A stretch of 64,000 bases of DNA from NCBI GenBank assembly GCA_023423715.1, contig JAFAFC010000007.1, positions 62,001 to 126,000 on the forward strand. Direction: 5' to 3'. The position numbers and the translations under genes were made by a program. The stretch's first letter is position 1, and the number at the start of each line of letters is the position of its first letter. This stretch comes from Bacteroidota bacterium (GTDB taxonomy: Bacteria > Bacteroidota > Bacteroidia > Flavobacteriales > Weeksellaceae). The notes under the pieces are model-generated. The model saw only the letters and a program-made list of their open reading frames with translations, made no database searches and had not been told where the DNA came from. This document shows positions 33,337 to 41,803 of the stretch, piece after piece.

Positions 33337-33388
33337 AACAATTAATTTTTGCTAAAGCCAATATAAGTTTTTAAAAATTGTTGACTGT

Positions 33389-33492
33389 CGTCACTTCGAG
33401 TAGGTTTTGCAAAAACCGTATCGAGAAGTTCCACAATAAGTTCTCGATGCATTTTTTCTTCATTGCATTTCGAAAAAACACTCGAACTGACG
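33389..33492. repeat. Structured intergenic repeat element with outer inverted repeat and three inner hairpins
   Basis: Ends CGTCACTTCGAGT (33389-33401) and ACTCGAACTGACG (33480-33492) pair in 12 of 13 positions. Inside are three hairpins in a row: GGTTTT/AAAACC (33403-33417), ATCGAGAA/TTCTCGAT (33420-33448) and TTTTTTC/GAAAAAA (33452-33478). The TCACTTCGAG / CTCGAACTGA ends look like an interspersed repeat I recall from flavobacterial genomes. Only one copy is in this window, so its repeat status is from recall, not from the window. Confidence 0.6.
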
Positions 33493-33511
33493 TGCTTTTG
33501 AATTTTCAAAA

Positions 33512-33844
33512 TTAATGAATACTAGATTTAGAAAAAACATTGATCACCACAACGCCGGCGATGATTAACACCATTCCAATGATTGTTGGAAGATCGGGAA
33601 CTTGTTTGAAAACAAACATTCCCACCAAACTAATCAACACAATTCCAACGCCTGACCAAATGGCATAAGCAATCCCAACAGGAATGGTTTTCAGGGTATG
33701 ACTAAGAAAATAAAATGCGCCAGCATAGCCAATAATTGTAATAATAGTAGGAATAAGCTTTGTAAAACCTTCGGATTTTTTGAGAAACGTGGTGGCAATA
33801 ATTTCAAAAACAATCGCTATAAAAAGAAAAAAGCCTGCTTTCAT
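33512..33844 (-). CDS. SMR family small multidrug/compound efflux protein
   Basis: 110-aa, four-helix inner membrane protein. The essential Glu14 is present in FLFIAIVFEIIATTFLK, and AYAIWSGVGIVLIS is the family signature. EmrE/QacE-type proton antiporter for lipophilic cations or guanidinium-like compounds; the substrate cannot be told. The start at 33844 is preferred over one 18 bases upstream because it places Glu at 14. Confidence 0.9.
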   Translation of the reverse strand: MKAGFFLFIAIVFEIIATTFLKKSEGFTKLIPTIITIIGYAGAFYFLSHTLKTIPVGIAYAIWSGVGIVLISLVGMFVFKQVPDLPTIIGMVLIIAGVVVINVFSKSSIH

Positions 33845-33952
33845 AATTTTGATTTTACGCAAATTTCGTGATTAATTTAAGTGTATTGGACAATTAATTC
33901 GTTTTTCTACTGAGAAAATAGGATATTATTTCTTTTTAAATAGTGCGAAGTT

Positions 33953-33967
33953 GGGTAATTATTACCC
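33953..33967. promoter_or_regulatory. Palindrome GGGTAAT-T-ATTACCC
   Basis: Perfect 7-bp inverted repeat around a single base, in the gap between the SMR gene and the candidate ncRNA. It looks like an operator. No regulator can be assigned. Confidence 0.35.
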
Positions 33968-33989
33968 ACACCTCAAAAACATCCCAAAT

Positions 33990-34105
33990 CTCCTAGCCCT
34001 GATGGAGCGGCGTGTTTGAACTCATCTTGCGTGGACAAAGCCTAGGGAAAGAAACAGCAAGATAGCGAGTAGCGAAAGCAGGTTCCCGGCTCCTAATAAT
34101 TTTGC
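33990..34105 (+). ncRNA. Candidate structured ncRNA upstream of glyQS
   Basis: A GC-richer block in an AT-rich gap of 304 bases. CCTAGCCCTGATGGAGCGGC at the start and GATAGCGAGTAGCGAAAGCA plus GGCTCC near the end resemble a block I recall from many flavobacterial intergenic regions. Pairings visible are ATCTTGC (34024-34030) with GCAAGAT (34057-34063), and GGAGC (34004-34008) with GCTCC (34089-34093). It could be the Flavo-1-type RNA motif, but I cannot check this. The strand is chosen from recalled orientation. Confidence 0.5.
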
Positions 34106-34138
34106 AGCTCGACCGTTGACTAGGACAAAAGAAAAGCC

Positions 34139-34146
34139 TATTTTTG
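34139..34146 (+). promoter_or_regulatory. Promoter -7 box of glyQS
   Basis: TATTTTTG, exact TAnnTTTG match, 20 bases before the glyQS ATG. It places the candidate ncRNA outside the glyQS leader. Confidence 0.5.
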
Positions 34147-34166
34147 CATAATAACTCATTGGAACT

Positions 34167-35708
34167 ATGGCAAAACAGGAAGACGTTTTTAAGAAAGTCG
34201 TGTCGCACGCAAAAGAATATGGTTTTATTTTCCCTTCTAGCGAGGTGTACGACGGGCTTTCGGCAATATACGATTATGGACAAAATGGTGCTGAACTAAA
34301 GAATAACATCAAGCAATATTGGTGGAAAGCAATGGTGCAGTTGAACGAAAATATCGTGGGTATTGACTCAGCGATTTTTATGCATCCTACGATTTGGAAG
34401 GCTTCGGGACACGTTGATGCTTTCAATGATCCGTTAATCGATAATAAAGATTCTAAAAAACGTTTCCGTGCCGATGTTTTGGTTGAAGATTGGGCTGCAA
34501 AGCAGGAAGATAAAGCAGAAAAAGAAATTGAAAAAGCGGCGAAAAGATTTGGTGATGCTTTTAATAAAGCGGAGTTTGAATCTACCAATCCTAGAGTTTT
34601 GGAATACCGTGCAAAGCAAGATGCAGCGCTGAAAAGATTGGCGAGATCGCTTGAAGCAAATGATTTGGCTGATGTAAAAGCTTTAATTGAAGAATTGGAA
34701 ATTGCTGATCCTGACACAGGTTCTAAAAACTGGACAGAAGTAAGACAATTCAACTTGATGTTCGGGACGAAATTGGGTGCTTCGGCAGATTCTGCAATGG
34801 ATTTGTACTTGCGTCCAGAAACGGCACAAGGGATTTTCGTAAATTATCTAAACGTACAAAAAACGTCAAGACATAAATTGCCTTTCGGAATTGCACAAAT
34901 CGGAAAAGCCTTTAGAAACGAGATTGTTGCGAGACAATTTATTTTCAGAATGCGTGAATTCGAACAAATGGAAATGCAATTTTTCGTTCCGCCAGGAACG
35001 GAATTGGAATTCTATGAGCAATGGAAAACAAAACGTCTGAACTGGCATTTGGCTTTAGGTTTGGGCCAAGAGAATTATAAATTCCACGACCACGAAAAGT
35101 TGGCTCATTACGCGAATGCAGCGGCGGATATTGAGTTTAGATTCCCATTCGGATTCAAGGAATTGGAAGGTATCCACTCGAGAACGGATTTTGACCTTAC
35201 CGCACACGAAAAACATTCGGGTAAGAAATTACAATATTTCGATCCAGAAAGAAACGAAAGTTATGTTCCGTATGTTGTTGAAACGTCTGTTGGTCTTGAC
35301 AGATTGTTCTTAGCAATCTTCTCACATTGTCTAAAAGACGAAGTTTTGGAAGACGGTTCGGAAAGAACAGTTTTATCACTTCCACCTGCTTTAGCACCTG
35401 TTAAAGCAGCGATTCTTCCATTAATGAAGAAAGACGGTTTGGGTGAGTATGCAGAAAAAATCTTCAATGATTTGAAATATGATTTCAATTTGATTTATGA
35501 AGAAAAAGATTCTATTGGTAAGCGTTACAGAAGAAATGATGCTTTAGGCACGCCTTTCTGTATCACGGTTGACCACGATTCATTAACAGACAACACAGTA
35601 ACTTTACGTGATCGCGACACGATGCAACAAGAGCGTGTTCCGGTTTCTGAACTGAGAAGAATTATCGACGAAAAAGTGAATTTTAGAACGCTTTTGAGTA
35701 AGATTTAA
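34167..35708 (+). CDS. glyQS: Glycyl-tRNA synthetase, single-chain
   Basis: 513-aa class II aminoacyl-tRNA synthetase, the alpha2 form that Bacteroidota share with eukaryotes and archaea. Visible: GFIFPSSEVYDGLSAIYDYG at the N-terminus, LRPETAQGIFVNY and GIAQIGKAFRNEI (motif 2), EFEQMEMQFF, and VVETSVGLDRL (motif 3), followed by the anticodon-binding domain to the end. It charges the same kind of tRNA-Gly that is encoded at 48120. Confidence 0.97.
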   Translation: MAKQEDVFKKVVSHAKEYGFIFPSSEVYDGLSAIYDYGQNGAELKNNIKQYWWKAMVQLNENIVGIDSAIFMHPTIWKASGHVDAFNDPLIDNKDSKKRFRADVLVEDWAAKQEDKAEKEIEKAAKRFGDAFNKAEFESTNPRVLEYRAKQDAALKRLARSLEANDLADVKALIEELEIADPDTGSKNWTEVRQFNLMFGTKLGASADSAMDLYLRPETAQGIFVNYLNVQKTSRHKLPFGIAQIGKAFRNEIVARQFIFRMREFEQMEMQFFVPPGTELEFYEQWKTKRLNWHLALGLGQENYKFHDHEKLAHYANAAADIEFRFPFGFKELEGIHSRTDFDLTAHEKHSGKKLQYFDPERNESYVPYVVETSVGLDRLFLAIFSHCLKDEVLEDGSERTVLSLPPALAPVKAAILPLMKKDGLGEYAEKIFNDLKYDFNLIYEEKDSIGKRYRRNDALGTPFCITVDHDSLTDNTVTLRDRDTMQQERVPVSELRRIIDEKVNFRTLLSKI

Positions 35709-35730
35709 GAATAAAAATTTTGAAACAAAT

Positions 35731-35762
35731 AAAAGTCAGGTGCGTTAACACCTGACTTTTTG
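35731..35762 (+). terminator. glyQS terminator
   Basis: AAAGTCAGGTG ... CACCTGACTTT stem (11 bp) followed by TT-rich sequence. Confidence 0.85.
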
Positions 35763-35808
35763 TTTTATTACGTTATATTCGCAAGTAAATTTTTTAAAAC
35801 ACATTTTT

Positions 35809-36603
35809 ATGAAAAACCTTTTACTTTCAGCCCTATTTCTTGGCGTTGCTTTAAGTTGTTCTAGTGATGATAATCCTAATGAAACGGCAAACAATGATTC
35901 GGTATTACCTACGACCTTCACAACTGTACGAGATAAAGAAATTAGAACAGTTTCCATTCAATATGATGGTACAAAAATAACAGAAGCAACATCAAGCGAC
36001 GGAATAAAATACTTCTACACATATGATGGAGATTATATCTCAAAGGTAGCCTCTTATGACCAAAAAGGAAATGAAGATATGCTCCATGTATTTACCTACA
36101 ATAATGGAAAATTAATTAAACAGGTTTCTACAGAATTTTATTCAACTGGAGAGGATTATATCGTAACATCTGACTATTCTTGGATCGATGCCAATCATGC
36201 AAAAGTAAAAGAAACCTCTAATACAAACCATGTGGATTTGCATGAATATTATTTTACAAATGGTAACCTTACAAAAAGTACTACTTCAACCACTGATGGC
36301 CCAAACACATATAACCGCGAAATAATCTATGCGTATGATACAAACAATAATCCTTTCAAAAATATAAAGGGATTCGCAGCGACACTTGACATTGAGTACT
36401 CAACAAATAATATGACAAAAAAAGTTGTAAAAGGTTGGACCCAAGTAGGAAGTACTATTTCAAATCAAACAGTTGACACATACGATTATTCCCTTGAATA
36501 CAATAGTAATAAGTTTCCAACAAAAAATGTTTCGAAATACACTTCAGGATATGATAATACCACCATTGAAACATCTACCTATACGTACACTTATAATAAA
36601 TAA
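35809..36603 (+). CDS. Lipoprotein with YD/RHS-like repeats
   Basis: 264-aa protein with lipoprotein signal (GVALSC, Cys17) and an SSDDN linker typical of surface-exposed Bacteroidota lipoproteins. The rest shows short repeats with Tyr/Asp (FYTYDGDYISKVASYDQKG, HVFTYNNGKLIKQ, IYAYDTNNNPF), resembling YD/RHS-type beta strands. Secreted lipoprotein of unknown role. A near-match promoter (TATATTCG) lies about 40 bases upstream. Terminator follows. Confidence 0.75.
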   Translation: MKNLLLSALFLGVALSCSSDDNPNETANNDSVLPTTFTTVRDKEIRTVSIQYDGTKITEATSSDGIKYFYTYDGDYISKVASYDQKGNEDMLHVFTYNNGKLIKQVSTEFYSTGEDYIVTSDYSWIDANHAKVKETSNTNHVDLHEYYFTNGNLTKSTTSTTDGPNTYNREIIYAYDTNNNPFKNIKGFAATLDIEYSTNNMTKKVVKGWTQVGSTISNQTVDTYDYSLEYNSNKFPTKNVSKYTSGYDNTTIETSTYTYTYNK

Positions 36604-36624
36604 GCATATCTAAAAGCAAAATTC

Positions 36625-36650
36625 AAGCGGAGTTCCTCTCCGCTTTTTTT
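36625..36650 (+). terminator. Terminator
   Basis: AAGCGGAG ttcct CTCCGCTT followed by TTTTTT. Confidence 0.85.
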
Positions 36651-36652
36651 AT

Positions 36653-36660
36653 TAGCTTTG
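36653..36660 (+). promoter_or_regulatory. Promoter -7 box of the GLPGLI gene
   Basis: TAGCTTTG, exact TAnnTTTG match, 15 bases before the ATG at 36676 and 3 bases after the preceding terminator T-run. Confidence 0.5.
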
Positions 36661-36675
36661 GTAGAAACCAAAATA

Positions 36676-37482
36676 ATGAAACGCATTTCTCTCATACTAA
36701 TTTTCTTTTCCTCCTGGTTTCTAGGGCAGAACTATCAATTTCTATACAATTATAAACATGCACCCGACTCAACAAAAACCGATAGTTTAATTACAGAAGT
36801 AATGCGATTGAGTGTTGTTGGAAAAAACTCCCATTATTTGAGCAATAAAATGGCAATATCAGATTCATTATCAAAGTTGTATAATGAAAGTGGCGACCTT
36901 CCATCAATTAGCCAACAAGTATTCAAAAAGGGAAACATAATTTCGATTTATGAAAAAGTATATCAATTAAATTTTAAAATAACCGATAAATTCAACATTC
37001 CTTGGAAGCTAGAAAAAGAAAAAAAGAAAATAGAAAAATGGGAATGTCAAAAAGCAACGGCAAACTTTGGGGGAAGAATTTGGACTGCATGGTTCACAAC
37101 TGAAATCCCATTGCAAGAAGGCCCCTATTATTTTAAAGGTTTGCCCGGTCAAATTGTTTCACTTGAGGACTCTAAAAAGCATTATCAGTTTCAATTAATC
37201 AGTGTACAAAACATTAAAAATGCAGAGGAACTTACGGTCCCACAACCACGACGAGTCATCAATCTCGATTCAAAAGGGTTTACTAAATACTGGCAAAATT
37301 ACCGCAAAGAGCCTTTAGGTTGGCTTGAGCAAATGGCTCAAGTTGGATTTGTCATTACGGGAATGCAAGATGAAAATGGAAAAGAAGAAGACATCAATCT
37401 CGCCAAAATCAAACAGCGAAAAGGCGCTCAAGATTGGGTTAAAAGAAACAATAATTTTATAGATTTGAAACTCTATCAGTAG
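36676..37482 (+). CDS. GLPGLI family protein
   Basis: 268-aa exported protein (signal MKRISLILIFFSSWFLG). It carries YYFKGLPGQIVSLED, the GLPG signature of the GLPGLI family, which is restricted to Bacteroidota and of unknown function. The start at 36676 is preferred; an in-frame TTG 6 codons earlier overlaps the -7 box. The next gene starts 1 base after its stop, so the two are cotranscribed. Confidence 0.8.
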   Translation: MKRISLILIFFSSWFLGQNYQFLYNYKHAPDSTKTDSLITEVMRLSVVGKNSHYLSNKMAISDSLSKLYNESGDLPSISQQVFKKGNIISIYEKVYQLNFKITDKFNIPWKLEKEKKKIEKWECQKATANFGGRIWTAWFTTEIPLQEGPYYFKGLPGQIVSLEDSKKHYQFQLISVQNIKNAEELTVPQPRRVINLDSKGFTKYWQNYRKEPLGWLEQMAQVGFVITGMQDENGKEEDINLAKIKQRKGAQDWVKRNNNFIDLKLYQ

Positions 37483-37483
37483 C

Positions 37484-38626
37484 ATGAAAAAATTTCTTAA
37501 AGTAACCGCCATTATCATCGCTCTAATCATCGCATTAGCTTACGCTTTTGGCTATGATTATCTTTTTAGTGGAATCACTAAAACCTACCTTCGTGGCGAA
37601 ACATCGGCAACAATTACCGATGGTCCTTTGTTTTCATCACACGAGATTCCAACAGGGAATAAAAAGCCTTGGGTTTTAGCCGAAAACTACAATAAAACCC
37701 GTTTACCGAAAGATTTAGTTCAAGACTTAACACAAACCAAGACAGCTGCTTTTGTTGTTATCCAAAACGGAAAGTTAGTTCATGAAGAGTACTGGGACGG
37801 CTTTTCAAAAACGTCGCAAACCAATTCCTTTTCTATGGCAAAATCAGTTACCGCACTTTTAATGGGAGCAGCGATTGACGATGGAAAAATAAAATCCGAA
37901 AATCAATTGTTTTCTAATTTCTTCAGCGATTATGCAAACAAGGAAAATGGAAATACATTAACTCTTAAAAATCTTACCACCATGGAAGCTGGTTTGGATT
38001 GGAATGAAAGTTATTACAACCCATTTGCTCCAAATGCAAAAGCCTATTATGGAAACTCACTTGGAAAAGCGATTTTTCCAATAGGTTTTAAAGACAAACC
38101 GGGAACCAAATTTGAGTATCAAAGTGGGGCTACGCAACTTTTAGGATTTGCCATTCGCGAGGCAGTGGGTCAACCTCTAGCTTCTTATGCTTCGAAAAAA
38201 TTATGGATTCCGCTTGGGATGGAACAAAATGCATACTGGTCTACTGATTATAACGGGATGGAAAAGTCATTTTGCTGCATTCATTCCAATGCGCGTGACT
38301 TTGCAAAATTGGGTCAAATGATGTTGAACGGTGGTCAAGTAGATTCAATACAAATCATTAACAAAGCCTATTTAGACCGAATGATTACGCCAACGAAAGA
38401 ATCAAACGGAGCCTACGGTTATGGAACTTGGATTAATCAAGATGCGAAATACAAGCATTATTACTTCTGGGGAATTCTTGGTCAGTACACCATCGTAGTT
38501 CCTGAAAAAAATCTCGTTATTGTCCGTTTGGGAAGTAATGAAAACATCGTTTCGGATACAAAAGGTCGCCCAACTCAAGTTGATTTCATTGTTAATCAAA
38601 TTGTTGATTCGTATTTGAAGAATTAA
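37484..38626 (+). CDS. Class C beta-lactamase-like serine hydrolase
   Basis: 380-aa enzyme of the serine beta-lactamase/D-alanyl-D-alanine carboxypeptidase fold. One N-terminal membrane helix (about 5-25). The nucleophile motif SMAK is at 117-120; YQSGATQ supplies the second motif tyrosine; the third motif region is YGYGTWIN/YYFWGILGQ. Such proteins are often esterases or peptidases rather than true beta-lactamases. The gene follows the GLPGLI gene with a 1-base gap. Confidence 0.85.
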   Translation: MKKFLKVTAIIIALIIALAYAFGYDYLFSGITKTYLRGETSATITDGPLFSSHEIPTGNKKPWVLAENYNKTRLPKDLVQDLTQTKTAAFVVIQNGKLVHEEYWDGFSKTSQTNSFSMAKSVTALLMGAAIDDGKIKSENQLFSNFFSDYANKENGNTLTLKNLTTMEAGLDWNESYYNPFAPNAKAYYGNSLGKAIFPIGFKDKPGTKFEYQSGATQLLGFAIREAVGQPLASYASKKLWIPLGMEQNAYWSTDYNGMEKSFCCIHSNARDFAKLGQMMLNGGQVDSIQIINKAYLDRMITPTKESNGAYGYGTWINQDAKYKHYYFWGILGQYTIVVPEKNLVIVRLGSNENIVSDTKGRPTQVDFIVNQIVDSYLKN

Positions 38627-38680
38627 CACTTCATTTCTTATTTCAAACCGGATAAAATCTTGGATTGGTTAAATTTTCCG

Positions 38681-38688
38681 TAAATTTG
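38681..38688 (+). promoter_or_regulatory. Promoter of sufS
   Basis: TAAATTTG (-7 box), with TTG (38660-38662) 18 bases upstream as -33 element; 28 bases to the ATG. Confidence 0.55.
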
Positions 38689-38716
38689 AACCATTCTAAA
38701 CAAAGATCATTTCATC

Positions 38717-39937
38717 ATGTTTGATTTGCAAGCAATTCGAGAACAATTTCCTATTTTACATCAAGAGATTAACGGTAAACCTTTGGTTTATTTGGATAAT
38801 GGTGCGTCGTCCCAAAAGCCACTTTCAGTTTTGAAGGCTTGGGAAGAGTACTACACCACCATCAACGCCAATGTTCATCGAGGAATCCACACGTTAAGTC
38901 AATTGGCAACGGAGGAAATGGAATTGTCAAGACGAAAAGTTCAGCAATTCATCAATGCCAAGCATGATTACGAAGTTATTTTCACCAAAGGAACTACGGA
39001 AGGGATCAACCTTTTGGCTTATGCATTCACCAATCAAATAAAAGCAGATGACGAAATTATTATTTCGTATCTCGAACATCATTCCAACATCGTTCCTTGG
39101 CAAATGCTTTGCGAGCGAACCGGAGCTGTTTTGAAGGTGATTCCAATGGATGAAAACGGAATTTTGCAGTTGGATTTCTTGGATCAAAACCTTAGCGAAA
39201 AAACAAAAATTGTTTCTGTAAATCAGGTTTCCAACGCTTTAGGAATTGTAAATCCTATTGATGAAATCATCGCTAAAACACGTAAAAACTCCTCCGCTTA
39301 TGTCGTTATTGATGCGGCGCAATCTGTCCCGCATTTCAAAATTGATGTGCAAAAGATGGATTGTGATTTCTTGGTTTTCTCGGGGCACAAGATGTATGCA
39401 CCGATGGGAACGGGAATTTTGTATGGAAAAGAAAGCATACTTAACGAGCTTCATCCGTTTCACGGTGGTGGCGAAATGATTTCAACCTGTTCTTTTGAAA
39501 AGACAACCTACGCCGATTTACCATTTAAATTCGAAGCAGGAACTCCGAATGTGGGCGGAAACATTGCTTTAGGAGCCGCGATTGATTTTATGAATTCAAT
39601 TGGTCATGAAGCAATTCAAAAACATGAAAGTCAGCTCGTTTCTTATGCTAAAGAGCAACTTTCTGCATTGGATGGAATTACTATTTATGGGAAAAGTGCA
39701 CCAACGGCAGGTTTGGTTTCGTTCAACTTAGAAGGAATCGGAATCGCGTCCGATGTCGGAATGATTTTAGACAAATTAGGTATCGCCGTTCGTACCGGAC
39801 ATCATTGTACGCAGCCCATTATGGAGTTTTTCAAAATTGCGGGAACCGTACGCGCAAGTTTTGCGGTTTACAACTCGGTGGAAGAAATCGACATTCTTGT
39901 CGAAGGCGTGAAAAAAGCCCAAAGAATGTTGTCCTAA
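38717..39937 (+). CDS. sufS: Cysteine desulfurase SufS
   Basis: 406-aa PLP enzyme that delivers sulfur from cysteine for iron-sulfur cluster assembly (SUF pathway). N-terminal YLDNGASSQKP, FTKGTTEGINLLAYAF, PLP lysine in FSGHKMYAPMGTG, and the mobile-loop active cysteine in RTGHHCTQP. Group II type. In flavobacteria sufS normally sits with sufBCD; here only a small lipoprotein gene follows, on the other strand. Confidence 0.93.
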   Translation: MFDLQAIREQFPILHQEINGKPLVYLDNGASSQKPLSVLKAWEEYYTTINANVHRGIHTLSQLATEEMELSRRKVQQFINAKHDYEVIFTKGTTEGINLLAYAFTNQIKADDEIIISYLEHHSNIVPWQMLCERTGAVLKVIPMDENGILQLDFLDQNLSEKTKIVSVNQVSNALGIVNPIDEIIAKTRKNSSAYVVIDAAQSVPHFKIDVQKMDCDFLVFSGHKMYAPMGTGILYGKESILNELHPFHGGGEMISTCSFEKTTYADLPFKFEAGTPNVGGNIALGAAIDFMNSIGHEAIQKHESQLVSYAKEQLSALDGITIYGKSAPTAGLVSFNLEGIGIASDVGMILDKLGIAVRTGHHCTQPIMEFFKIAGTVRASFAVYNSVEEIDILVEGVKKAQRMLS

Positions 39938-39941
39938 TAGA

Positions 39942-40355
39942 TTAACGCCTTTTATCAGCACCACTTAGCCCTTGAAATGTAACGCCATATCGATAATTGA
40001 GATAGGCGAAAAACTGGTACAGTCGATAGTTAAAATCCAAATCATAGTTTTCATGAACATCATAATCAATGGCCATTTCATAGAAATTTGGATTGCGACC
40101 ACTGTAATAGCGTGAATTCCATTCACTAACTAACGTTTGATTTCGAGCTTGTAAAAAGGAGTTAGAAAACATGGCTTTTGGCCTTGCTATGGTGAGCAAA
40201 TAGGTTTCGTATTGAGGATCAAAAACAACAACTTCCCATTTATCTTCATCATCTGCGTTTTTCTCTGTTTTAAATTGAGGTTTGGCATCCGCAGGCAAAT
40301 TTTGATTAACACAACCGATAAAAAGGAACAGCACAAAAATAGGCAACGCTTTCAT
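39942..40355 (-). CDS. DUF6146-like lipoprotein
   Basis: 137-aa lipoprotein (LFIGC, Cys15; start at 40355 chosen for this). The mature part has VVVFDPQYETYLLTIARPKAMF and an aromatic C-terminal region (YRLYQFFAYLNYRYGVTFQGL), similar to Bacteroidota DUF6146 proteins. Function unknown. It converges with sufS, separated by 4 bases. Upstream lies the terminator of the EEP nuclease gene. Confidence 0.65.
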   Translation of the reverse strand: MKALPIFVLFLFIGCVNQNLPADAKPQFKTEKNADDEDKWEVVVFDPQYETYLLTIARPKAMFSNSFLQARNQTLVSEWNSRYYSGRNPNFYEMAIDYDVHENYDLDFNYRLYQFFAYLNYRYGVTFQGLSGADKRR

Positions 40356-40384
40356 AATCCTTATTTTTAGATAGTTAAAGATAA

Positions 40385-40412
40385 AAAAAACCACCGATAT
40401 GGTGGTTTTTGT
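40385..40412 (-). terminator. Terminator of the EEP nuclease gene
   Basis: AAAAACCACC gatat GGTGGTTTTT; on the minus strand it is followed by a T-run. Confidence 0.85.
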
Positions 40413-40418
40413 ATCTTC

Positions 40419-41618
40419 TTATTTCTTTACATATTCTCGCTGTACAATTGAAACCGCTGGAAAGTGGTCACTATAGCCACCTGTGTACGTATCGCCATTC
40501 CACGAACGTAGCGGATAGCCTTTCCACTGACCCGAATCGGTAATTAAGTATTTCGGTGCGTAAATTTCTACTTTGTATAAAGAATAGGTTGGTGTTAACT
40601 TCTCTTCTGTAACTAGATTTTTAGAAACAATAATTTGATCAAACAAATTCGGTGCATCACGATATGCTAAAGAAGCGACTCCGTTTTTGAATAATTTCCA
40701 CATCGGGTTGAAATACGGAGACTGTTCTGATAGTTTTTTGGGATCACCCACTGCACCCAAATGCTTGCTCACACTCGCATTCACAGGATCATCATTAAAA
40801 TCACCCATTGCAAAAAGCTTCACATCAGGATTTTCCGCACGCATACTATCCATTTGCTTTTTTAATACAGCAGCGGCTGCATTTCGTTTTGGCGCCGAAG
40901 CGGCTTCTCCTCCGCTTCTAGACGGCCAGTGATTCATAAAAATCCCCACTTTTTCACCGTCCAACAATCCAGAAACCACGACAACATCACGCGTGTACGA
41001 TCTTTTACCATCGTCGTTATAGTTTTTTATTTCCGCTTTAAGTGAATTTGTTGGGATAAAACGTTTCTTTTGATAAATCAACGCAATGTCAATTCCACGA
41101 GCGTCGTATGAGTTGTAATGAATAATTCCGTAATCGTCTTTTGCTAACGAAGGCTCTTTAATTAAATCTTCAATAACTTGTCTATTTTCAACCTCAATTA
41201 GACCAACAATAGCGGGATTGGTATTGGTATATTGCCTTCCTAATTCTGAAATCAACTTAGCAAGTTTGCCCATTTTATCTTTGTAACTGGCTTCATTCCA
41301 TCTTTTTGGCGAGTCAGCTGTAAAATCGGTGTTGAGGATTTGATGTCGTATGACCTTTTTTCCGATCAATTTATCGTCACTCCACTCACCTTTGTAGTCT
41401 TCGGTAACTTCAAGATATTTTAAAGAATCAATTGGAACACTTCTATGAAATGCAGGATTATTTTTATCCTTGGTTCCATCAATGTAATCGGCCGATGGAT
41501 AGATATCCCACAGGTTTTCCACGTTCATAAAAGCAACCGTAGCTCGCTGAACTTGTTTTTGTTGAGCTGAAGCAAAAAAGGCAGCGCAAATCGCACCCAA
41601 TACTAGAAATTTTTTCAT
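40419..41618 (-). CDS. Exported endonuclease/exonuclease/phosphatase family protein
   Basis: 399-aa exported enzyme (signal MKKFLVLGAICAAFFASA) of the EEP superfamily. Motifs: FMNVENLWDIY near the N-terminus, GLIEVENRQVIEDL (metal Glu), MNHWPSRSGG, AMGDFNDDPVN (catalytic Asp/Asn), YSDHFPAVS (final Asp-His). Bacteroidota homologues are secreted nucleases. It is divergent from a TonB receptor/DUF5689 pair, suggesting breakdown and uptake of extracellular nucleic acid or phosphate. A TAAATTTG box is at 41637-41644. Confidence 0.88.
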   Translation of the reverse strand: MKKFLVLGAICAAFFASAQQKQVQRATVAFMNVENLWDIYPSADYIDGTKDKNNPAFHRSVPIDSLKYLEVTEDYKGEWSDDKLIGKKVIRHQILNTDFTADSPKRWNEASYKDKMGKLAKLISELGRQYTNTNPAIVGLIEVENRQVIEDLIKEPSLAKDDYGIIHYNSYDARGIDIALIYQKKRFIPTNSLKAEIKNYNDDGKRSYTRDVVVVSGLLDGEKVGIFMNHWPSRSGGEAASAPKRNAAAAVLKKQMDSMRAENPDVKLFAMGDFNDDPVNASVSKHLGAVGDPKKLSEQSPYFNPMWKLFKNGVASLAYRDAPNLFDQIIVSKNLVTEEKLTPTYSLYKVEIYAPKYLITDSGQWKGYPLRSWNGDTYTGGYSDHFPAVSIVQREYVKK

Positions 41619-41636
41619 AGAACTAAACTTTCGATG

Positions 41637-41644
41637 CAAATTTA
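41637..41644 (-). promoter_or_regulatory. Promoter -7 box of the EEP nuclease gene
   Basis: Minus-strand TAAATTTG, exact TAnnTTTG match, 18 bases before the ATG. Confidence 0.5.
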
Positions 41645-41752
41645 CTTAAATAAATTTCTACTCGGTGGAATATTTCAATGAAATGGTTGAAGAGTTAATA
41701 AATTCTTAATAACTAAAGTGTTAAAAATTAACATCTTTACAAAAAATCGGCG

Positions 41753-41760
41753 TAAATTTG
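41753..41760 (+). promoter_or_regulatory. Promoter -7 box of the TonB receptor/DUF5689 operon
   Basis: TAAATTTG, exact TAnnTTTG match, 43 bases before the ATG at 41804. The same box, in the other direction, serves the divergent nuclease gene. Confidence 0.5.
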
Positions 41761-41803
41761 TAGCCCTTTTAGGAAAACCAATAGGAATCAATTTATAACT
41801 ATT

